A stretch of DNA of 64,000 nucleotides from NCBI RefSeq assembly GCF_947500705.1, contig NZ_CANMSY010000010.1, positions 79,675 to 143,674 of the forward strand, in the 5' to 3' direction. The position numbers were made by a program, and so were the translations under genes. The DNA comes from an uncultured Brachybacterium sp. (lineage in GTDB: Bacteria; Actinomycetota; Actinomycetes; Actinomycetales; Dermabacteraceae). Below the pieces are notes generated by a model, which made no database searches, was not told the DNA's origin, and was given only the letters and a program-made list of their open reading frames with translations. This document shows, in pieces, positions 1 to 6,346 of the stretch; position 1 is the first letter of the stretch; each line of letters starts with the position of its first letter.

Positions 1-63
1 CTCGATGGATTCAGGGGACCTCCGGTGCCGACGCGCAGCGACACCGGACCCCGGACAGAGTAC

Positions 64-92
64 GCGGCGCCGGGCGGAGAGCCCGGCGCCGC
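64..92 (-). terminator. Hairpin downstream of the acidic protein gene
   Basis: A perfect 12-bp stem (GCGGCGCCGGGC, 64-75, and its complement, 81-92) encloses a 5-nt loop. It lies about 60 nt past the stop codon of the leftward gene ending at 156. No T-run follows on the minus strand, so this is a GC hairpin that may stop or protect the transcript rather than a classical intrinsic terminator. Confidence 0.45.
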
Positions 93-155
93 GCAGCGGA
101 GCAGTGGTGAAGACTACGTAGAGGTCCTGGGACAGGTGCCGAGACCGCTCAGCGC

Positions 156-491
156 TCAGCGAGGAGCGTCGTCCTCATCATCATCCTCGTAGTCCTCATC
201 GTCGTCCTCGTCCTCGTCCTCGTCGTCCTCGTCGTCCTCGAAGTCATCGAGATCGTCGAAGTCGTCATCCTCGTCCTCGTCGCCGTCATCGTCGTCGAAG
301 ACGATCAGTGGGGTCGCGACGTCGTAGGCGTCGAAGAGTGCGTCGTCGTAGGTGTCGAAAGCGTTGGCGAGCCGCTCGGTGGCGGACTCCAGCGCGGGAT
401 CATCATCACCCCGAGAGCCGGCGGCGGCTTCGTAGTGACGTTCAAGGGCAGCGATCAGCGCAGCAAGAGCGGAGCGAGGATCCGTGTTCAT
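156..491 (-). CDS. Acidic small protein with Asp/Glu-only C-terminal tail
   Basis: A 111-residue protein of unknown function. The N-terminal ~65 residues look like an ordinary helical domain (start MNTDPRSALAALIAALERHY). From about residue 66 almost every residue is Asp or Glu, with a few Phe, Leu and Tyr between, ending DDAPR. Such tails mimic nucleic acid or bind basic proteins or metals in other families; nothing here says which applies. I prefer the ATG at 491 over the ATG five codons upstream, because similar small actinobacterial proteins, as I remember them, begin near this motif. It is transcribed away from the DUF5703 gene. Similar proteins are sometimes labelled 'primosomal protein' without experimental support, a label I do not adopt. 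Confidence 0.75.
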   Translation of the reverse strand: MNTDPRSALAALIAALERHYEAAAGSRGDDDPALESATERLANAFDTYDDALFDAYDVATPLIVFDDDDGDEDEDDDFDDLDDFEDDEDDEDEDEDDDEDYEDDDEDDAPR

Positions 492-623
492 GGTTGGACC
501 GTACATCCTCGAACGGCAGAATGAACAGTGGAAGCGTGCACGCGATGGTCACGAATCCGCCGCAGTCCCAGCAGCGTCACCGACCACTGCTGTTGCAGGT
601 CATCGACCACAGGAGGAAAACCG

Positions 624-902
624 TTGATCCGACCCCGCACCCCTCTCGTCGCCGGCGTCCAGCTCGTGAGCGATCCGCGCGGATGGCGCGACCTGCCCGT
701 CGAGAGCGGACGCCGCGCCGCGGACTACGAGTTCCAGATCATCACGGTGCCACGGGGCACCTCTTTCGGCCAGGTGCGTGCTGAGCTGACCGAGCAGGCG
801 GAATACGGTCGCTGGGAGCACGCCCGCACCCGCCTCTATCTCGGGGGCGGGAAGAAGGTCTGGATGCGCCGACGGATCATCCGGGTGGAGTCGACGCTCT
901 AG
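624..902 (+). CDS. DUF5703 family protein
   Basis: A 92-residue soluble protein. The C-terminal half carries the family's conserved core: YEFQIITVPRGTS, then AEYGRWEHARTRLY, then KVWMRRRIIRV. The start is taken as TTG at 624 because an AGGAGG ribosome binding site lies at 611-616, 7 nt before it, whereas a longer reading from the GTG at 528 has no such site and gives an unconvincing Arg/Ser/Cys-rich extension. DUF5703 is a small actinobacterial family of unknown function. The basic end (RRRII) would suit an RNA or membrane contact, but that is conjecture. It stands alone between the acidic protein and the peptidase-like gene. Confidence 0.85.
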   Translation: MIRPRTPLVAGVQLVSDPRGWRDLPVESGRRAADYEFQIITVPRGTSFGQVRAELTEQAEYGRWEHARTRLYLGGGKKVWMRRRIIRVESTL

Positions 903-984
903 CAGTCATGTGCAGAGCGGCTGCTCTGTCCACAGTCGGCGGGAGCGCACGGCAGAGCTCCCGCACATCTGGTGCAATGGCCTG

Positions 985-1488
985 GTGTCCCTGAGCTTCC
1001 TGCTGCTGTGCGCCGTGCTGCTGGTGATCTACCTGCCGCCCGCGCTCGTGCTGGCCTGGGTCGACGGGCGGGAGCGTCGGCTGCCGAACCGCTGGGTCGC
1101 CCTGCTGACCGGCGCGGTGGGCCTTGCGCTGGCGGTGCTCGCCCTGATGGTGCCGGCGCTGCGCCCGGGACTGGCCACCGCCGCGGTGCTCGCCCTGGCG
1201 CTGGGCCTCGGGGCGATCCTGGTGTCGCTGTTGGCTCCCCCGCTGCTGGGCATGGGGGATGCCAAGACGGTGCCGGTGGTGGTGCTGATGTCAGCGGCCT
1301 TCGGCGGCGAGGCCCTGATCGGGGCTCTGCTCGGGATCGCCCTGGTGGGAGGCGTGATCGGGATGGTGGTGCTCGGGGTGACCCGCCGCGCCGGGGTGCG
1401 CTTCGCGTGGGGACCGGTGCTGCTGGCCGGGCCGTTCCTGGGCCTGCTGGGTGCTCCGCTGGTGCGGGCCGCGCTCGGCACCGGCTGA
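985..1488 (+). CDS. Prepilin peptidase-like A24 family aspartic protease
   Basis: A strongly hydrophobic protein of about 167 residues with roughly six membrane segments. Two aspartates typical of the A24 (type IV prepilin leader peptidase/preflagellin peptidase) family are visible: one in WVDGRERRLPNRWV after the first membrane helix, the other in GMGDAKTV, the GxGD motif. It lacks the N-terminal methyltransferase domain and zinc-binding cysteines of full PilD, so it is a stand-alone protease core of TadV/CpaA type. The GTG at 985 is chosen because the hydrophobic segment begins there; the reading can be extended upstream to 910. No pilin or secretion ATPase gene lies nearby, so its substrate must be encoded elsewhere. 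Confidence 0.8.
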   Translation: MSLSFLLLCAVLLVIYLPPALVLAWVDGRERRLPNRWVALLTGAVGLALAVLALMVPALRPGLATAAVLALALGLGAILVSLLAPPLLGMGDAKTVPVVVLMSAAFGGEALIGALLGIALVGGVIGMVVLGVTRRAGVRFAWGPVLLAGPFLGLLGAPLVRAALGTG

Positions 1489-1555
1489 CCCCTCAGATCG
1501 TGGAGGCGGTGAGCCGACAGGGGGCTCGTCGACTCAGGTGTGGCCGCGGCTCGAC

Positions 1556-2443
1556 TCAGGCGGAGGGAGCGGCGCGGCGCTGGCGCCGGGCCTCGTAGAG
1601 CGCGATCGATCCGGCGACCGAGGCGTTCAGGGAGGAGGCGCTGCCGGTCATCGGGATCTCCGCGACCACATCGCAGGCCTCGCGCCAGCCGGCGCTCATT
1701 CCGATGGTCTCGTTCCCGACCACCAGCAGCGTGGGGCCGGTGAGGTCCGTGTCCGCCAGCTGATGGCCGCCGGCCTCGTCGAGACCGACCACGGTCCACG
1801 GCTCCCCCAGTGCTCGACGTCCCTCGAGCCACGCCATCACCTCGCGATGGGAGGGCAGGCGCAGCACCGGCATCGCGAACAGGCTTCCGGTGCTGGCACG
1901 GATCGCAGCCGGGTCCCAGGCATCGGCGGAGTGCCCGGTGATCAGCAGCCCGGACCCGCCGAGGGCGTCGACGGAGCGGGCCAGCGAACCGATGTTGCCC
2001 GGGCCCGTGGGGCGGTCGAAGACGACCACCACGTCCGAGTGCTCAGGGCGCAGCCGCTCCAGGTCATCGGTGGGAAGTGCCGCGATAGCCAGCAGCTCCG
2101 GGATGCCGTCCTCCCGCTCCCCCAGCTCGGCCATCAGTTCCGGGGCGAGTGCCACCACCGGTGCCGGGTTGCTCTGCAGAAGCTCCTGCGCCCACTGGGA
2201 GGGCTGCTCCCTGCCATCGCTCAGCAGCGCCCGGATCTCGACGCCATGAGCGATGGCCTGCGAGATCGGACGCACGCCCTGGATGATCATCTCGCCGGTT
2301 CGGGAGCGCTTGGTGCGGTTGGTCAGCAGCGCCTGCCACTGCTGGAACAGCGCGTTGCGCCGATCCAGCCGGGAGGGCAGGCGCGATGCGCCCTTGCGGG
2401 TTCCGGACGCAGTGGTGTGCGCGGAGGCGGAGGAGCGGCTCAT
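1556..2443 (-). CDS. TrmH family (SPOUT) RNA 2'-O-methyltransferase
   Basis: A 295-residue AdoMet-dependent 2'-O-methyltransferase for rRNA or tRNA. The N-terminal ~110 residues form a substrate-binding domain, ending near residue 120. The C-terminal SPOUT domain shows the three knot motifs: FDRPTGPGNIGSLARS (motif 1), VVGNETIGMS (motif 2) and IPMTGSASSLNASVAGSIALYE (motif 3, spanning the conserved Ser-Leu-Asn). It most resembles the RlmB/TsnR branch, but the target nucleotide cannot be read from sequence. Its ATG overlaps the stop of the upstream trmL-like gene as ATGA (2440-2443), so the two methyltransferases are probably translated together. Confidence 0.88.
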   Translation of the reverse strand: MSRSSASAHTTASGTRKGASRLPSRLDRRNALFQQWQALLTNRTKRSRTGEMIIQGVRPISQAIAHGVEIRALLSDGREQPSQWAQELLQSNPAPVVALAPELMAELGEREDGIPELLAIAALPTDDLERLRPEHSDVVVVFDRPTGPGNIGSLARSVDALGGSGLLITGHSADAWDPAAIRASTGSLFAMPVLRLPSHREVMAWLEGRRALGEPWTVVGLDEAGGHQLADTDLTGPTLLVVGNETIGMSAGWREACDVVAEIPMTGSASSLNASVAGSIALYEARRQRRAAPSA

Positions 2444-2907
2444 GCTCCGGCTCCGTCGTAGCCGAGCTGACGCCAGGCCTCGTAGACCGCGATCGAGACC
2501 GCATTGGCCAGGTTCAGCGAGCGCCGGGCCGGGAGCATCGGGATCCTGACCCGCGAGGTGATGCGCGGATGGTCCATGACCTCCTCGGGCAGGCCGGTCG
2601 GTTCGGTCCCGAACAGGAGCACGTCCTCGCGGGTGTACTCGATGCTCTCGAAGCTCACGTCGGTGCCCGAGGTGAAGGCGAACACCCGCGCGCCGGGGAT
2701 CGCGGCGAAGGCCTGCTCGATGCCGGAATGGATGCTGACGTCGGCGAGGTCGTGATAGTCCAGGCCCGCCCGGCGCAGCTTCGCATCCTCCAGATCGAAG
2801 CCGAGCGGCTCGATCAGGTGCAGGTGCGCGCCGGTGACGGCGGACAGCCGGATCGCATTGCCGGTGTTGCCGGCGATCGCCGGTTCGTGGAGGAAGACGT
2901 GGACCAT
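2440..2907 (-). CDS. trmL: tRNA (cytidine/uridine-2'-O-)-methyltransferase TrmL-like
   Basis: A 155-residue minimal SPOUT methyltransferase, the usual size of TrmL, which 2'-O-methylates the wobble base (position 34) of tRNA-Leu isoacceptors in E. coli. Knot motifs are complete: EPAIAGNTGNAIRL at the N-terminus, LLFGTEPTGLPEEV, and the RIPM...RSLNLANAVSIAVYE end. The ATG at 2907 gives the standard MVHVFLHEP start; a longer reading to 3018 crosses low-complexity Arg-rich sequence and is rejected. It lies just downstream of a tRNA-Leu gene on the same strand, but a terminator separates them. TrmL from gammaproteobacteria acts on other Leu anticodons (CAA, UAA), so the neighbourhood may be coincidence. 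Confidence 0.87.
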   Translation of the reverse strand: MVHVFLHEPAIAGNTGNAIRLSAVTGAHLHLIEPLGFDLEDAKLRRAGLDYHDLADVSIHSGIEQAFAAIPGARVFAFTSGTDVSFESIEYTREDVLLFGTEPTGLPEEVMDHPRITSRVRIPMLPARRSLNLANAVSIAVYEAWRQLGYDGAGA

Positions 2908-2996
2908 GCTGCAGATTCTTCCACGCCGCCGCCCCGCCCTCACCACGTCGGCATCGGCTCCACGCCGCCGCACACCCCCTGGAAGCAGAGCTACGC

Positions 2997-3040
2997 AAAA
3001 AAGACTGAGTCGCGTCACCGTTGCTCCACGATGACGCGAC
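2997..3040 (-). terminator. Intrinsic terminator of tRNA-Leu
   Basis: On the minus strand a perfect 9-bp stem (GTCGCGTCA / TGACGCGAC, 3040-3032 and 3017-3009) with a 14-nt loop is followed by TCAG and then a run of six T (complement of 2997-3002). This is one of the few classical stem-plus-T-run terminators in the window, and it lies 13 nt past the tRNA. Confidence 0.85.
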
Positions 3041-3052
3041 CCAGGAAAGGTG

Positions 3053-3138
3053 TGTCCGGAGGGGGACTTGAACCCCCACGCCCGATAAAGGGCACTAGCA
3101 CCTCAAGCTAGCGCGTCTACCAATTCCGCCACCCGGAC
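3053..3138 (-). tRNA. tRNA-Leu (anticodon GAG)
   Basis: A class II tRNA of 86 nt including the discriminator A. The acceptor stem GTCCGGG pairs with TCCGGAC (one G-T). The D arm carries GGCGGAATTGGTAGACGCG. The anticodon stem CTAGC/GCTAG closes the loop TTGAGGT, giving anticodon GAG. A long variable arm (CCC...GGG) precedes the T arm GGGGG-TTCAAGT-CCCCC. No CCA is encoded. On the minus strand an agatta-complement TAATCT at 3164-3169 is a plausible -10 box. Confidence 0.95.
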
Positions 3139-3230
3139 GGGTGATCGCCGTAGCGACTAGAGCAGATTAGCACGCACCAGGGGATGGTTCGCACCCGAAA
3201 GCGGCACTGCCTGGGGGAACGTGAAGACAA

Positions 3231-3656
3231 TCACGCTGGAGCGACGACGCGGCCCTCCGCCATCACGCCGTGCAGCAGGGCCAGGACCGCTTCGACCCGG
3301 GCCGCCAGCACCCCGTCGGGGTCCGGAAGCCGTGCGGCGAGATCCTGGAGGGCGGCGGCGCAGAGCACGGTCATCGTCGGATCCGGCGCCTCCAGCCGCG
3401 CGGAGGACCACTCCCCCATGGTGCCGAGCAGCGCGGAGAGCTCCTCGGTCGCCGTGCGACGGCTCTCGGTGAGCAGTTCCACGCGAGCCCGGGCCGCGAG
3501 CGCCGTGCAGCGCCGCAGTACCGCGACCGATGACTCGGCGTCGATATGACCGCTCTCGGCTTCCGGCGCGGCCGCTCGGCGAACTCCCTTCGACGACCCT
3601 GCGACGACCTGGGCCATCAGATCGATCCGCTCGCCCGCTCCGCGTTCCAGCTCCAT
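3231..3656 (-). CDS. Hypothetical alpha-helical protein
   Basis: A 141-residue protein not assigned to a family. It is rich in Ala, Leu, Arg and Glu with no membrane segment or signal peptide, and the spacing of hydrophobic residues suggests a helical bundle. The ATG at 3656 has a GGGGGAAG ribosome binding site 6 nt upstream; an alternative ATG lies at 3617. It sits between tRNA-Leu and the aroE operon on the same strand as both. Codon use is strongly GC-biased at third positions, as expected of a real gene here. The leader contains the repeated element GTAAAG (complements near 3717-3733). Confidence 0.6.
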   Translation of the reverse strand: MELERGAGERIDLMAQVVAGSSKGVRRAAAPEAESGHIDAESSVAVLRRCTALAARARVELLTESRRTATEELSALLGTMGEWSSARLEAPDPTMTVLCAAALQDLAARLPDPDGVLAARVEAVLALLHGVMAEGRVVAPA

Positions 3657-3780
3657 GAGTCACTTCCCCCGTGCTCGAATCCCGGGCCCCTCGGGCCTCT
3701 TCCTCGACACCGACTTTACCCTTGCTTTACCTATGGGAACAAGAGCCTGTGCCCGTCACGAGTCGAGCCGGGAACCGCGC

Positions 3781-4638
3781 TCACACGGGGGCGTCACGCC
3801 GGCGCCGGGCCAGTTCCCTGCGTGCTGCGGCGAGCATCTCGGGCACCGGTGCGGCGGGCACCGCGAGCATGGAGCGGAGCTGCATATCGGCCTGGTGCGC
3901 GAGCATCTCGAGACCGTCCGCGATCTCGCCCCCGGCCCGCTGGATCACGTCAGCGATCGGTGCCGGCCACGGGTCGTAGAGCACATCCAGCAGCACCCCG
4001 GGTATCGAGAGCTCGGGGCGGGACCGCCATTGCTCGGCGACCGCACGGGCACCGTCGATCGCCAATGCGCTGACCACGACCTCAGCGGTGAGCACCTCAT
4101 GATGCTCCTCCCAGGGGACCTGCTGCACGGTCAGCCCATGGGCCGCGGCGAGCTCCTCGAGCGGCGCGAGCTTGTGCGTGCTGCGGGCGGAGAGCAGCAC
4201 GCTCTGCACACCAAGCTCCGACAGGGCGGCGAGGGCGCTCAGCGCCGTGGCACCGGAGCCGAGCACCGCACCGGTGACGGGTCGGTCGGCGCCGTGGTCC
4301 CGCAGGGCGGCGACGATGCCGTGGACGTCATGGTTCTCGGCGCGCCACTGCTGCCCGGTGCGGATCAGAGTGTTGGAGATGCCGAGCCGGCGGGACGTCT
4401 CGTCGGCCTCGGCGCCCAGCGCATACGCCTCGGGCTTGCCCGGCATGGTCACGCTGAGGCCCTGCAGCCCGCGCCCGGCGCCATGCTGGAGGAACTGCGC
4501 GAGCCCCCCGGAGCGCACCTGATGGCGTTCGTAGACCGCGTCCGTGATGCCGAGCACCTCATAGGCGGTGCGGTGCAGGACGGGAGACAGGGAGTGCTCG
4601 ACCGGCGAGCCGACCACCGCGAAGCGGCGCGGGCTCAT
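3781..4638 (-). CDS. aroE: Shikimate dehydrogenase
   Basis: A 285-residue NADP-dependent enzyme that reduces 3-dehydroshikimate to shikimate in aromatic amino acid biosynthesis. Visible are the N-terminal substrate-binding start (FAVVGSPVEHSLSPVLHR), the catalytic lysine in LSVTMPGK, the second catalytic aspartate in AENHDVHGI (usually NTD; here NHD), and the nucleotide-binding turn GAVLGSGATALS. The C-terminal ADGLEMLAHQADMQL matches the family's GxxMLxxQ element. The ATG at 4638 overlaps the mltG stop by ATGA, making aroE the last gene of alaS-ruvX-mltG-aroE. The NHD variant and divergent cofactor loop leave room for a quinate/shikimate-type paralogue, but operon context favours AroE. Confidence 0.9.
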   Translation of the reverse strand: MSPRRFAVVGSPVEHSLSPVLHRTAYEVLGITDAVYERHQVRSGGLAQFLQHGAGRGLQGLSVTMPGKPEAYALGAEADETSRRLGISNTLIRTGQQWRAENHDVHGIVAALRDHGADRPVTGAVLGSGATALSALAALSELGVQSVLLSARSTHKLAPLEELAAAHGLTVQQVPWEEHHEVLTAEVVVSALAIDGARAVAEQWRSRPELSIPGVLLDVLYDPWPAPIADVIQRAGGEIADGLEMLAHQADMQLRSMLAVPAAPVPEMLAAARRELARRRRDAPV

Positions 4639-5822
4639 CCCTTCGCCTCGGCCCATTCCTGCCATTCCTTGACGTTCTGCTCGTGCTCGGCCCAGGTGGC
4701 CGCGAACTTGGTCTCCCCGGTATCGGTGTTCACGCTGACGAAGTACAGCCAGTCGCCTTCGGGCGGTGCGTCGACCGCGTCCAGGGCGTTGGCGCCGGGA
4801 GCGGCGATCGGTCCGGGCGGCAGCCCTTGGTACTTGTAGGTGTTGTAGGGGCTGTCCGTGGCGCGCTCCGCGTCGGTGGTCCCCACGCTCGCGGACTTTC
4901 CGGTCACGTAGTGGACGGTGGAGTCGAACTGGAGCTTCATCGGCGTGCCCTTGGCCTCGCCGGCACCCTCCAGACGGTTCTCGATGGTCCGTACGACCTT
5001 GCCGTAGTCCTCCGGATTGCGCACCTCCATCTCTGCGAGGGAGGCGATGGTCAGCGACTCGTGCCACTGCTCCTGCGGGATCTCGCGCGCGGTCAGCTCC
5101 GCCTCCATCCGATCCCACATCATCTGGATGACGTCCTCGGCGGTGGCGTCCTCGTAGATGTCATAGCGGCCGGGCCAGAGGTAGCCCTCGAGAGATTTCG
5201 CGGAGTTCTCGGGGATCCCGTAGCGGGTGTAGTCCTCGGCGGCGGCGGTGAAGTCCTCGACCGGGATATCGGTCTCCGTGGCCAGCTGCTCCCAGATCTG
5301 GGTGAGCCGCTTCCCTTCGGGGATGATCACGCGCTGGCCGGCGAGGTTCGAGGGGTCCAGCAGCGCCTGCAGCGCATCCGACGAGGTCATCTCCAGCTTC
5401 AGGCGATAGATGCCGGGCTCGATGAGAGCGGCCTCCGGGGTGTTGGCGAAGATGTTGACGAACGGACCGGTGCTCTTGATCACGCCCGCCTCCACGAGCG
5501 TCCCCGCGATATCGGTGCCGGTGTCGCCTTCGGCCACCTCCACCACGGCCTCGCCGCTGCCGGGCCCCGGATAGTCCGCCGCTTCCTGCTCCACGCTGAC
5601 GTTGGACGTGATCCAGCGGTAACCCTGGATCCCGCCGACGATGAGACCGCCGACCACCAGCAGCACCAGCAGCACCGGCAGCGCGCCGCGGAGGAATCCG
5701 CCGCGTCGGCGCGGTCGCCGGGGAGCCCGGCGACGACCGCGCGCCGCCGCTGATCCTGCTGCTGCGGGCTCGTCGCCCTGGGAGTCCGTCAGGTCGTCGA
5801 AGGAGAGCTCCTCGTCGTTCAC
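4635..5822 (-). CDS. mltG: Endolytic murein transglycosylase MltG
   Basis: A 395-residue inner-membrane lytic transglycosylase (YceG family) that cuts nascent glycan strands and helps set their length. The N-terminal ~42 residues are acidic then Arg-rich and cytoplasmic, one membrane helix follows (LPVLLVLLVVGGLIVGG, about 47-65), and the rest is extracytoplasmic with a LysM-like subdomain and the catalytic region. The conserved glutamate lies in IASLAEMEV, and ENRL follows as in the family. The GTG at 5820-5822 is chosen because it overlaps the ruvX stop as GTGA and gives the start MNDEELSF; a longer reading has no support. It sits between ruvX and aroE, a common actinobacterial order. Confidence 0.92.
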   Translation of the reverse strand: MNDEELSFDDLTDSQGDEPAAAGSAAARGRRRAPRRPRRRGGFLRGALPVLLVLLVVGGLIVGGIQGYRWITSNVSVEQEAADYPGPGSGEAVVEVAEGDTGTDIAGTLVEAGVIKSTGPFVNIFANTPEAALIEPGIYRLKLEMTSSDALQALLDPSNLAGQRVIIPEGKRLTQIWEQLATETDIPVEDFTAAAEDYTRYGIPENSAKSLEGYLWPGRYDIYEDATAEDVIQMMWDRMEAELTAREIPQEQWHESLTIASLAEMEVRNPEDYGKVVRTIENRLEGAGEAKGTPMKLQFDSTVHYVTGKSASVGTTDAERATDSPYNTYKYQGLPPGPIAAPGANALDAVDAPPEGDWLYFVSVNTDTGETKFAATWAEHEQNVKEWQEWAEAKG

Positions 5823-6346
5823 CGGGTGTCCTCCTCGATCGATGACGGGTCGGCGGTGGGCGGAACCCACTCGCCGGTGCGCGCTGCGGTGGACCGTTCG
5901 ATGTCCAGCGCCTGCTGGAGGATCATCACGGCGGCCACCTGGTCGACCACCTGACGGTGCTTACGACCCTTCCGGCCGGAGCTGTGCAGCGCCTTGTGCG
6001 CCGAGACGGTCGTCAGCCGTTCATCGATGAGCCTGACCTCGATGTCCGGGGAACCTGCAGCAAGCTCCACGGAGAAGACCCGCGCCTTCTGCGCCGCGAC
6101 GCCCTCGGTGCCGTTCAGCGACCGTGGAAGCCCCACCATGATGACACGAGCATCGAGCTCCGCGGCCTCAGCCAGGACGCGCTCCACCGCCGTGTCACGG
6201 GCAAGCGTCTCGACCGGGGTCGCGATCATCCCGTCGAGGTCGCTGCGCGCCAGACCGACCCGCACATCGCCCACATCGACCCCGAGCCTGACTCCGCGGG
6301 GCAGAGACAGGGGCCGATGCGACTCCTCGCCGACGCCCTGGCTCAT
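5819..6346 (-). CDS. ruvX: RuvX/YqgF Holliday junction resolvase family nuclease
   Basis: A 175-residue RNase H-fold protein. The first catalytic aspartate lies in LGVDVGDVRVGLARSD, a glutamate in DERLTTVSA, and the last acidic residue in VDQVAAVMILQQAL. YqgF proteins are also implicated in 16S rRNA 5'-end processing, so the symbol ruvX does not prove a recombination role. It carries a C-terminal extension of about 20 residues beyond the core. The ATG overlaps the alaS stop (ATGA, 6343-6346), and the gene's end overlaps mltG, so it is firmly inside this operon. Confidence 0.92.
   Translation of the reverse strand: MSQGVGEESHRPLSLPRGVRLGVDVGDVRVGLARSDLDGMIATPVETLARDTAVERVLAEAAELDARVIMVGLPRSLNGTEGVAAQKARVFSVELAAGSPDIEVRLIDERLTTVSAHKALHSSGRKGRKHRQVVDQVAAVMILQQALDIERSTAARTGEWVPPTADPSSIEEDTR

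Noticed and set aside
2386-3111. Plus-strand 241-codon frame over the methyltransferases
   Set aside because: Shadow of trmL, and it crosses the tRNA-Leu.
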